DNA of 64,000 nucleotides from Phoronis australis. Taxonomy: Eukaryota > Phoronida > Phoronidae. A program made the position numbers and the translations under genes. Shown piece after piece: positions 1-9,900 of this stretch (position 1 is the stretch's first letter; each line of letters opens with the position of its first letter). The notes beneath the pieces were generated by a model. That model was given only the letters and a program-made list of their open reading frames with translations. It was not told the origin of the DNA and ran no database searches. The stretch is from the NCBI GenBank assembly GCA_002633005.1, contig NMRA01000093.1, forward strand, positions 47,762 to 111,761. Direction: 5' to 3'.

Positions 1-415
1 GTTAGATCCTGCTGTTTGACCAAACATACAAGTTCCGTGCTTGAATGAACAATCCGCAAACTTCCCCAGTTCTGCTAAAACTTGGACATATGCGGTCACT
101 GCTTGGGTAATTGCCCACCCACGACTTTTTGCCAATTTTTCTGTTTAAGTGCCCACTGCTTGGGTAATGTCCCACCCCCTTTGTCTAAGGGTTTCCCAAT
201 TTAAGCGCACAGAGTGTTAACCCGCGGGTTTACGGTACCTTCTTGTGGGAATAGCCAGCCTGTCAGTGACATTCGAACCAAGCAGTTATAGCAGGCGGAT
301 ATGCTCATTTCCAATCCACCACTTGATTTTGGGAAAACTGACTAGGCCGTCTGACCCCTCCTCACCTCTCAGCATTTGAATCATTTTTTGACACTTTTCA
401 TCAGAGATGTCACGG

Positions 416-690
416 CTATTCTTGGATTGATTGCCGCTTCAAGATCCTTCTCCATATGCTTATGATGAATAGTATCCATGGTGCGAAGCCAGAGAACAGA
501 TGAAACGCAGTAAAACGGAGATGTTTCACGGCCTCATACTTGCTATTTACAGCGTACATGTCATTTTTCACTACCATGAGCCACTTCCTAAGCATTTCGG
601 ACTCTCGAGGAAGTAAAAAGAAACGATATACCCGCTTTCCTCGCAGCTGCTTAGTTCGGACAAGCGGGAACGATGCACCGCAACATAGCG
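416..690 (-). pseudogene. Broken THAP zinc-finger fragment (copy A)
   Basis: On the minus strand, CIVPACPN in one frame supplies the first two THAP cysteines. A shifted frame then continues with KRVYRF, PRESEMLRKWLMVVKND and YEAVKHLRF, matching the THAP pattern of a basic-aromatic segment, a central Trp and a final C-x2-H. The expected Cys of the last pair is missing (FTAFHLF). At least one frameshift is needed. THAP is a DNA-binding domain found in host factors and in P-element and Kolobok transposases; this copy looks dead. Confidence 0.55.
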
Positions 691-854
691 GCATTCACTC
701 TGCATATGAACCACTGACATCGCTAGCGTCGTTTCTCACCTTCCTCACAGGTTAACGCGACACCTCTTGGCAAGGTAAGGTCGACTGTGTCCGAGGCGAA
801 GTGGATATACCGATTAACACGGCAAAAAAGACTAATTAAATCGGGTGGCATTCT

Positions 855-2422
855 CCTTTAAACCTTGACCCCGAAGGAGACAGGGGCCTACAAACAAGAC
901 GCATTTGAAAACTTGCCCTTTACCTTTTTTGAAAATGTGTCGGTTTGGTAGTCTTCAAGTTATTGGTCATGAAGATATGACTTCGAAAAACCGTAGTTCA
1001 TCCTGGCACAACTTTTCTGATATTTTGAAGGGGGTAAGTCAGTTTGGGGCACTCCTGGGCCCTTACTAAGGCCAAGAAAAGTATGATACTTACATTTCTA
1101 GAGGTTGGAGACAAGGGGCTATAAGATGCGCAAAGAATTTTTAAAATCGAAGACAAAAAGGTTTTCGACCAAAAAAAACCTAGGCCTATAGTCCAGGGGT
1201 TTTTGGCTCCCGAAAAATTTTTTGTCTCCAATCACCAAAATTCTTTCCCAGATGGACGAAGAATGCCGAGAAACTAAGGCCCACCAAGTTTGAATTCGAT
1301 TGGATCATTAATAAGGTCAACGGCATGATCAAAGTTGAAAGACGTCATTTTAGACCTTTTCCCGCCTAAAAACTTTTTGACTATGATTTCAAAACTTCTT
1401 TCATCGTTAGATAGCCCTTTACTTACTGACTCCAAAAACGTAAGTCACCACTTCTGGTGAGCTCTAATAAGGTCACGGCGGAGAATCGAAGTTAGAAAAT
1501 GGGGGGAGACTGTGGCGTTGACCTTAAACCTTGACCCGAAGGAGACAGTAGCTTACAAATAAGACGCATTTGAAAACTTGTCCTTTACCTTGCTTTGAAA
1601 ATGTCTCGATTTGGTAGTCTTCAGGTTATTGGTCATGAAGATATGACTTCGAAAAACCGTAGTTCATCTTGGCATAACTTTTCTGATATTTTGAAGGGGG
1701 TAGGTCAGTTTGGGGCACTCCTGGGCCCTTACTAAGGCCAAGAAAAGTATGATACTTACATTTCTAGAGGGTTGAGACAAGAGGCTATTAGATGCACAAA
1801 GAATTTTTAAAATCGAAGACAAAAAGGTTTTCGACCAAAGAAAACCTTGACCTGTAGTCCAGGGGTTTTTGGCTCCCGAAAAATTTTTGTCTCCAATTAC
1901 AAAAATTCTTTCCCAGATGGACGAAGAATGCGAGAAACTAAGACCCACCAAGTTTGAATTCGATTGGACCATTAATAAGTTCAAACGGCAAGATCAAAGT
2001 TAAAAGACGTCATTTTTAGACCTTTTCTCGCCTAAAAACTTTTGACCCTGATTTCAAAACTTCTTTCATCGTTGGATAGCCCTTTACTTACTGACATCAA
2101 AAACGTAAGTCGCCACTTCTGGTGAGCCCTAATAAGGTCACGGCAGAGGATTAGAGTAGGAAAATTGGGGACAGTCTGTGGCGTTGACCTTAAACATTGA
2201 CCCCGAAGGAGACAGGCGCCTACAAATAAGACGCATTTGAAAACTTGCCCTTTACCTTGCTTTGAAAATGTGTCGGTTTGGTAGTCTTCAGGTTATTGGT
2301 CATGAAGATATGACTTCGAAAAACCGTAGTTCATCTTGGCACAACTTTTCTGATATTTTGAAGGGGGTAGGTCAGTTTGGGGCACTCCTGGGCCCTTACT
2401 AAGGCCAAGAAAAGTATGATAC
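855..2422. repeat. 666-bp tandem satellite, about 2.35 copies
   Basis: Copies begin at equivalent points 861, 1527 and 2193, exactly 666 bases apart, with only scattered substitutions and small indels. The third copy stops abruptly at about 2422, where the sequence changes to an unrelated GGTCG-rich patch. No long conserved reading frame spans a unit; short frames within it (998-1231 and 1664-1984 on the minus strand) are shadows that recur because the unit recurs. Confidence 0.9.
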
Positions 2423-2439
2423 AGCACACATCACAAGTG

Positions 2440-2610
2440 TTTGTCCGACCGGTCGGAAATTGGTCGACGACCGGCCGTCGACCGGTCGTCTAGCCGACCA
2501 GCAGCCTACCAACAACGGTCGGCTAGGAGCCGTCTGCTGAGTCGCCTCTGTGGTCGGCACTTGGGTCTGCTAAGTGGTCGCCTAGCATACACGACCAATT
2601 CGGATTAAGC
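2440..2610. repeat. GGTCG/CGACC-rich palindromic patch
   Basis: About 170 bases contain more than a dozen GGTCG or CGACC pentamers on both strands, including GACCGGTC and GGTCGAC palindromes. The base composition is clearly GC-richer than both flanks. It borders the truncated end of the 666-bp satellite. It may be a transposon terminus or a collapsed short repeat. Confidence 0.5.
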
Positions 2611-5010
2611 GCTTCCTTGGTCGGCAATTACCATTTTAAGACTTAGCGTTGAACTTTGGACAAACAAACATTTAATTGTTCGCTGTTCGTTTACCAGTGG
2701 CAACTGCAGTCTTGACATTGGTTTATCAACTTTTGTTCAACTATTGAAAGGAGGTAAAATCGAATCAACCTACAAATACATGTACGAAGTGCGTGACATT
2801 ACCCGAGCCTAAAACTTTATGTTGACGGCGTGTCAAAATCAAACGTTAAGTGATATCGTGGAAGCATAATTTCTAACTCAAGATATGAGACTTTTATACA
2901 GTATATTATGTATAAAAACAAGCACGAAATTTGAAATTTACAGTAAAATTGTATAAAAATCAGAATACAACACTGGATATTTTACGATCTCAAGTGTTTT
3001 CATGCCGGAGAATGCTCAACAAGCAGCACGCATTTGCGCTCATCCGTTATTGCTCTTGATCACCATTTCATCACGCTGTATATTGCGCTTTACCACAGAT
3101 AATTAGTGTTTATTTCTGTATAATTTCTTAATATGTTGGTACAGCAATAGAAACCAAGTTTATTTTAGGAACAACATAAACAATGGTTTGAACACAGAGC
3201 CGATATTAAATCATGGGCGCATGAAAACGGAAGACTGTGATCGGTTTATAGTGTCATCCATCATCCATCATCATTCTGAAATTGATGTCATTGTCGCAGT
3301 AAAAAATCTTTTCGAAGCTAGAGCCTTCCTATCTGGCCAGCTAGCTGTATGAAAACTATTTTCAAAATACAGCAAGGTGCCACTGCGTATTGAGCTCAAA
3401 CAGACCTCGAAACTTCACACAGCCCGGATAGTTACGCTTGTCACCTCATCGAAAAGCTTGTATCAACACGAGCTCAAGACCGGCGGGTGTGCATGCAAAC
3501 TCTGGAAGTCGATCAATTGGCATTCAAGTTGCCCGTTACGGACGTTTAAGCGAAAACGTCACCTTCTTGCGTAATTCCCTGCCTTTTGTAACGGAAAAAC
3601 GTACGTCGTCGTTTTGAAAAGAGTTCATTCGTGACACGTGCCACTTTCAAAATGTTTTCGACATCTCCCATTAGATGATGACAACATCTCAGCAAAATTT
3701 ATTCTAAAATTCGGTTCACTGATATCAAAATTACAAAAACAGATAATGAAGAGAAACCAATTCTGATCATTTGTTGTGACGTTTACGCAACCTCGAGGGA
3801 GAACGTTTGATTGAAGAATCGGGGAAAAAGAAACTGGCTAATAGGTGACGCAATATTTCATTGCGTCGAAAGTCGACGCAAAAGATCACACCATAATTTT
3901 AGCAACAGAATAATTGTAGAAAACCAATTTTTGCAACGAGGGTAAATAATTTAGATTATTCTAGGGAGATTTTATTTGGTCAGTTTTTACCCACAACGGC
4001 GCAAATTTGTATATTTAATTTAGTAAACAGCTTCGCACCAAGGGTAGAGCCTTTCGAGACCTTTGGCGTAAGAAAACAATACTTGGTGTTTCGCGTATAC
4101 TCCAAGGGGTAAAACTTTGAAAATAATATTTTCGGGCTAACCTGGTACATGTAATCCTAAAAAAAGTTGTTTGTGCTTTCATGTAGAGCGTAAAAATGAC
4201 TAGCCCAGTGATTCAAAAAGAACACTCTAGCAAACGAAAACTCACACAATTTTCAGCTCTATTATACTGGTTAAAAACAACTTCTATAAGTTTATTGCAT
4301 CGGATTCTAGTGATCACCAGAGCAAGTCAAAACTCTGAAGGGGGCGCAATTTCAAACCTTTGTCATGAATCAGTGATATAAAAATAGAATTAGACCGACT
4401 TTAATTCATCAGCAATGTAGACACAACAGTTACAGACACTGACTGCGTTTGTTAACGTCTTGTGGAAATGATAAACATAATTGTTTCTACTAGGATTGAT
4501 AACAAGTTTTACTCTGATGAGGTATAATGCAATATGCAGATCGGCAGTTGCAAAAATATTTACTGGGATTAATGAATCGGTTTGTTATGAACCACTGCAA
4601 AAGTATGATTACTAATCGTACATTCGAAGCACGCCTCATTAGAATAAAAACATACACATGCTTGATGATCCTGGGAGTACCTCTATTACAGGCATGAATG
4701 AAGATATATAGTTGTTAAGCCATAGAGGATAATGAGGCTTACATAATATCACACTGAGCCATCTACACCAGGCATATACAAAGGATACAGTATTTCAAAA
4801 GAAGCCTCAACTACTTATTTTTCATAGTCATAACTACTCATTTTTCATAGTATTACTAAATCACAAACCCCTAGATTTATATAAGAAGTTACATAGTACG
4901 ATGCGACACCACCTGCTCTCCCACATTTATGGAAGGCCTAATTTGAAACATTTAACGACATATATTTACTATGCAAGATTAAAACCAAGCAAAACATGTT
5001 AACTCTCCGG
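2611..5010. other. No gene recognised
   Basis: AT-rich sequence. The short frames at 3377-3574 and 4196-4381 show no domain, and I see no splice-consistent exon series or repeat structure. Confidence 0.5.
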
Positions 5011-5275
5011 GACCAAAAATAAATATCTCAAAACCAAAAATTTTACTTAAGCAGGAATTAAAACAATACAATACATTGAGATTGTTTTCACAAAGAAGAC
5101 CAAAAAACAAATAAAGACCAAAATTCACCACGTCAAGACTGAAAATGTATCACATCAGCACCTATAATTTATCAAATGAGGACCAAAAATTCTTCACTTC
5201 AAGATCAAAATAAAATACGACCGAACTGAAAATTTAATAAGTCAGGTTCAAAAACTTACCATGTCACTAAGTTTA
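5011..5275. repeat. Degenerate ~22-bp tandem repeat (GACCAAAAATT... type)
   Basis: The motif GACCAAAAATTCACCACGTC, or variants such as GACTGAAAATGTATCACATC, recurs near 5011, 5034, 5098, 5118, 5138, 5181, 5203, 5225 and 5246. Spacing is mostly 20-23 bases. Units are strongly diverged. Confidence 0.5.
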
Positions 5276-5850
5276 CACGCCAGAACACCACGTCACCATC
5301 CCCAAGTAGAATGCGCTAACTTTCCGATGATAGCAAAGTACTTTTTCAAAACGAGAAAAAAATCAAAAAGAAAAAAAATTGGTTCGTCCCATATTGGTTC
5401 CTAGGTTCGACCGGCCTACGTAAGGAACTAAACACCAATGCTATTTTAACATAATAAGTACGCGTAACATTCCAAGAAATTCAACGACCACTAACTACAA
5501 ACTATAAATACACTACATATGCAAACTAATCACGAGATATTACTAATAAAACAAAATAATGAATACTTTTCGAGCAAGCGATAGCACATTCAGTTACAAG
5601 GAAAAAATGGCGGCGTTCAGGACAAGTTCCTGAATTGATGAGCCGGAAATGTGGGTACGGAAATAACCGATGAAAACCGGTAATTATACGCTAACAGAAA
5701 AGGGTCAAATACGTTTAAAAAATCGCTTTTGGCAAGAAAGGCGAAAAGAATATAAAGAAAGGGTGTCGAAAATAAGATTTTATGTAGTAAGTATTTTCAG
5801 ATACTGGAACCACATGGACATTTTGCGACCAGGTCTTTAAGTACTTTTAA

Positions 5851-6171
5851 TCAAGAAATAAACGCAGCTATTAACATTGTTGTGTGACGTCATCAGTGGA
5901 AGTCCGGTCTCCGCTGTGAAAAGTTGCATGTGCGGAGGATACAGTAATAGCAATCGGACAGACCACAGTTCAGTTTTTGCGTTTCCCAAAGACCCTAAGA
6001 TCGCCAAGAATTGAATGGCATAGGTTCGTGCGTCGGACACGGGAATGGCAGTACACGGAGGAGCTAGCGATCAATTCAGGGGCTACGCTGTGGTCAGCAC
6101 ATTTTAAAGAATCGTGCTTCTTTACGTCGATGAAACGGACGTTTGATGAAGCTTTCTCCATCACCGTGTAA
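5851..6171 (+). pseudogene. Broken THAP fragment (copy B) with upstream leader
   Basis: A leader with CRE-like TGACGTCA precedes KSCMCGGYSNSN, VFAFPKDPK, then after a frameshift EWHRFVRRTREW, LWSAHFKESCFF. This matches the THAP pattern C...C, FPKDP, W, C-x2-HF, but the penultimate Cys has become Trp (WSAHF) and a TGA interrupts the first frame. A second copy, including the leader, lies inverted at about 17280-17563, so this is a repeat family rather than a host gene. Confidence 0.65.
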
Positions 6172-6335
6172 GAGTGTATTGCGTTGTAGTGCACTGCTTG
6201 GAAAATAGTTGTCAGTATGATCCCCAGCATCAAATTGTGACTGAGATAAAGCCTTTTATATCACAATATTAGCGTCAAATGGCAGATACAACCGTGTAAT
6301 AACCCATAAAGTTATCTTACTAGTGAGATAACGAT

Positions 6336-6415
6336 TAAGCGGGAAATCGAGGACGGAGTCGAACCCGGGACCTTGGAATTGCTAGTTGCAGACTTTACCA
6401 CTACACCATGCAGCG
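6336..6415 (-). repeat. tRNA-derived SINE head or tRNA pseudogene
   Basis: On the minus strand an A box (TGGTGTAGTGGTAAAGTC, 6408-6391) is followed by a good B box (GGTTCGACTCC, 6365-6355) at tRNA-like spacing. The acceptor and T stems do not pair, so a working tRNA is unlikely. This is typical of a SINE polymerase III promoter. Confidence 0.55.
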
Positions 6416-6848
6416 ACTGACGTCATCAACAGTGTAAATAGAATACTTAAATAAGCACGCGCATTAATCGCACGTTCAACAATCTGCATTGTACTGTACT
6501 TATACGCTACGAAAAATAAGACACATAATTTCCATAAAAATGATATTTTAATTCAGTGAATTTGTTCTCTCATGTACTCTTACTTGTAAATCACCGATCT
6601 CCAGTTTGAATGCGGGTATCGTGTCGTCAGGATCTTTGACTTGAAAATTATATTCAGTTACCCGTTATATTTAAGTTTTCAATTGGTTTTGAGTAAAAGC
6701 ATTATTTGACAAAAATAGACCGGCTTTTCTTAAAAGGTCACGACCTCCGACCCCGGGCCTCTGACATAGAAAATAGTTACAAAGCTGTGGAGAGTCAGAA
6801 AAGGTAAATCTATTCATTGCAATGTTTCTCATTTAGTATGTGGTATAA

Positions 6849-6991
6849 ATAGATTATTACATGTTCTCAGCAGTTATCCCCCTTATCTAGAGCCCTCGTG
6901 GATTTTGGAGAATTATTATTTGGATAATTCTCCAAAATCCACTCGGGCTCTAGATAACGGGGGATAACGACTTCGCCATGTAATAATCTAT
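6849..6991. mobile_element. 143-bp near-perfect inverted repeat (MITE-like)
   Basis: Outer arms ATAGATTATTACATG and its complement lie at 6849-6863 and 6977-6991. Inner arms, about 50 bases each with few mismatches, run from the GTTATCCCCC segment to GATTTTGGAGAATTA. The centre is a short AT-rich loop near 6915-6925. The whole can fold into one hairpin. No coding capacity. Confidence 0.75.
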
Positions 6992-7289
6992 ATGTAGTAA
7001 GTTCCCATCAGTCTATTCTTGTTCAAGATTTTGTGATAATGCATCCTATCCGCACTATACGTCAATGCCTAATAGAAGAAAATGGTCATGTAGATGCCAG
7101 GCAAATAGTTTGAGGTTACGACCGCAGCCGGCACAGAGGCTGGAGACAGACACTGGACTGAAATAATCGAGAAATCACAACGGTACAAAGCTTTCATAAT
7201 TTTAGAACTGACAAGAAATAGAATCCAGCTAACATGACAATAATTTAATATGATTTTCCTGACAAACGCACTCGGCATTCAAAGAAATG

Positions 7290-7720
7290 AAATCAGTGAC
7301 CACTGTTCACTCCCAGCGAAGACCAAATGGGGGGGGGGGGGATAACAGAAAAGTCACACAAACAAGTATAGGGTGCTTTCAATCGCACCACATCGTGCTC
7401 AACGTACCAAATTGAGGTGTTGTCCACAATTTCTTGACGGGTGATTTTACGGTTTTTGTCATTGCAGAAAATGTTTTTGGATGGCGCCATTTTGAAGATG
7501 CATAGATAACCGATGGGAAAGACAGCAAACCGTTTGACAAATGTAACCATGCTTTACATTCGAATGAAGACATTCGTTCATAGGGCATACAATCTCATAA
7601 GCAACACTACATTTGACAACGGGGCGGACTTTGGCTTTAGAAATGTTATTTTCCATGACGAAATTGGAGAACTTCCTATTCCTTCAACGTGCCTGTTGAT
7701 GAGACCATTTTCATCAGTTT
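7290..7720 (-). pseudogene. Penelope-like element GIY-YIG endonuclease remnant (inverted copy)
   Basis: Minus-strand frames read MENNISKAKVRP, YEIVCPMNECLHSN, GYICQTVCCLSHRLSMHLQN and, in a shifted frame, RQEIVDNTSIWYVEHD. This matches the Cys-containing GIY-YIG region that follows the reverse transcriptase in Penelope-like elements: CP..C, YIG reading GYIC here, then L..RL..HLQNG. Frameshifts separate the parts. A closely similar copy lies in the opposite orientation at 8720-9120. A 14-base G run interrupts near 7328-7341. Confidence 0.7.
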
Positions 7721-7764
7721 GGATAAAGAATACCATCACCCACATTTAAAGCCGCCCGAGATTT

Positions 7765-9130
7765 CACCAACTCATACGAGAGAGTTGCCGACCATCTGCA
7801 CTAATAAAGTACCATTTCGTCATATAAAAGGCAATTGTTGCAACAAAAAGATGACGTGAGCATGGACTCTTAGTCCTCTGGGTCCCACTTCGGAATTTTA
7901 TATGTCTGAAATGGAAAAAAGGGCCCGCAATATGATCGGTGGTATTTCTATCTATGTACGATATGTGGATGATATTTTTGTTTATTGTGCTTTTGATGAC
8001 TTGTTATCAGCACGAGATGAATTTGAGCGTCACTCTGTTTTAAAATGTAACCACGGACCTCCTGTAAATGACAAAAATCAGTTTTTGACGTGCTTGTGAG
8101 CCATTCTCCATCAGTTTATCACAAGCCTACTGATAAAGGTTTCTGTCTTAACGCCAAAGCGAGTGCCCTGAGCAGTATTAGGTCGCCGTTGTGGTCAACT
8201 TCCTAAAGAGGGCGTATTTGGTGTCGTCCAATTGGCTATTGTTCAATCAAGAGGTAGGTCGTATAAGACAAACCCTGGTGAATAATGGCTACACCAACCC
8301 TTTCGTAGACCGTCATATTTGTCTATTCATGTCCAAAATTAATTGTGAATCCACTGGACGTTTTTTTTAAAGTGATATGTATTTATTGAAGAATACACAG
8401 AACATACAAAGAAATAATAACACACCCAGAAACCGCGAAGCGTTATATCTGGGTTGTAAACAATTTATAAATGAAACTAATATACATAGAGGTATATACA
8501 ATTAAGTAGTACCTAACATAAGTATTCCAATACTTAGATATGCTATTACAAATGTATAAAAACACGGACGTCGGACCGATGTTACAAAAAGGTATTTTAC
8601 AAAAAATGTTATGTACATGTAATTACCTCCACGACGAACACGCCTCTAAGAAATTCATCAGGGATAATGTTAAACTTTGTAAGCCCGATGATTACCTCGA
8701 TGTTACTATTTATTATCGGAGTAGGAATTCCTCCAACTTCGTCATGAAAAATAACATTTCTAAAGCCAAAGTCCGCCCTCGTCTTGAAAAATAACATTTC
8801 TAAAGCCTAAGTCTGCCCCATTGAGTTTGCATGCCCTATGAACGAATGTCTGCGTTCAAATGTTAAGCAATGGTCAAACGATTTGCTGTCTGTCCCGTCA
8901 GTTATCTATGTATCTTCAAAATGGCCCCATTCAAGAAATTGTGGAAAACTCGTCGATTCGGTACGTAGAGCACGATTAGCTGTGATTGAAAGTATTGGAG
9001 ACCCTTTTAATTGGATTCAAGAAGTCTGTTTTGAATGAGCAGCAAAAAGGGTCGCGCCGCACGTTACACTTGTTTGCATGACTTTCCTGTTAAACCCATT
9101 CATTTGTCATTCTTTGCAACATTAACATCT
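7765..9130 (+). pseudogene. Penelope-like retroelement, RT plus GIY-YIG remnant
   Basis: In order, with frameshifts and stops: a decayed SMDS...GP turn near 7860-7890 (family form G-x-x-M-GS-P), MSEMEKRARNMIGG, the RT catalytic motif RYVDDIFV (about 7957), NQFL and DVLV in adjacent frames (about 8080), VYHKPTDKGF, then a linker (YYRSRNSSNFVMKNN, about 8720), CPMNECLRSN and LQNGPIQEIVENSSIRYVEHD of the endonuclease region. The order RT then GIY-YIG identifies a Penelope-like element. A foreign insertion with an antisense poly(A) tract sits at about 8361-8530. Not functional. Confidence 0.75.
8361..8530 (-). mobile_element. Retroposed 3' end with poly(A), inserted in the Penelope-like remnant
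   Basis: Reading the minus strand, AATAAA (about 8387-8382) is followed 13 bases later by eight A residues (8368-8361), as at the 3' end of a LINE or retroposed transcript. It separates two parts of the Penelope-like coding remnant. The identity of the parent transcript is unknown. Confidence 0.4.
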
Positions 9131-9599
9131 ATAGTGTGCCACTGTGTATGTTTCGAGTTTTCGCTCTGTGGTGGTATTTTGTTTCAACTTGAGAACATTG
9201 CTGTAGTGGTAATTAAAATTAGGTGTAAGTAGGCGCCCAGAGCCCATCGTATCGCCGTGAGCGCTGAATTTTAAAGTGCATTCAACACAACCTGACCCAC
9301 AAACATTTAGGCTTATTTTTGACTCACGTGTGGGTATTTACATAGAGCCTGCAGTGGTGGATCTTGGATGTCGAAGAAAGAGGGCCAAACCACACATATC
9401 TGAAGGCAAAGGTCCGCGTGCATTCTCTGAAGACGGCCCATGCACAATTATAAAGGAAAATTGGAGTGTAACGCCCCGATACTGGCGGGGACTTTTAGTC
9501 GCCTGTGAGGTGTGTCCTTGGGGGCTTTTGCCACCCCCTTTATCCACCTATGGTACGTGTGACACAATAACTGTTTTTATCTTAAATAAATAAAAATTC

Positions 9600-9665
9600 C
9601 ATCACTCGGCGAGCATATGCCTGGTGATCACACGCGCCGAAATGTTCGGCAACAAATGCTGTCAG
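9600..9665 (+). ncRNA. Hammerhead-ribozyme-like remnant downstream of the Penelope-like element
   Basis: CTGGTGA, one base off the CTGATGA core, is followed 11 bases later by CGAAA, about 480 bases past the endonuclease region. Penelope-like elements are known to carry hammerhead ribozymes in their terminal repeats. The core substitution and lack of a clear stem II argue that this one is inactive or fortuitous. Confidence 0.2.
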
Positions 9666-9712
9666 CTTAGCGAATTGATGCCGTAACGTATCGTATCGAG
9701 ACTACGCCTCAC

Positions 9713-9900
9713 CGTCACTTACAGTGCCTAGACGCTACGTCAAAACGAAAAAAGGTGGTTGCTGCGATAAAATGTAAAAAGGTGGTTGGCTGCAACTACG
9801 TGCGCTTACATTCCACTATACCGTAACTTACGGTGGGTAGGCGCTATATTGAAAAGCAAAAAGGTGGTTGGTTGCGCCTGAGTGCGCCTACGCCCCACTA
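9713..9900. repeat. Interspersed repeat with internal ~105-bp duplication
   Basis: The segment from CGTCACTTACAGTG through AAAAAGGTGGTTG at 9713-9760 recurs, diverged, at about 9821-9868. The same family, with GTAGGCGCTAC and TTGGCTGCGCC blocks, recurs inverted at about 33955-34030. Confidence 0.5.

Noticed and set aside
6336-6415. Functional tRNA gene
   Set aside because: A and B boxes are good, but the acceptor and T stems do not pair.
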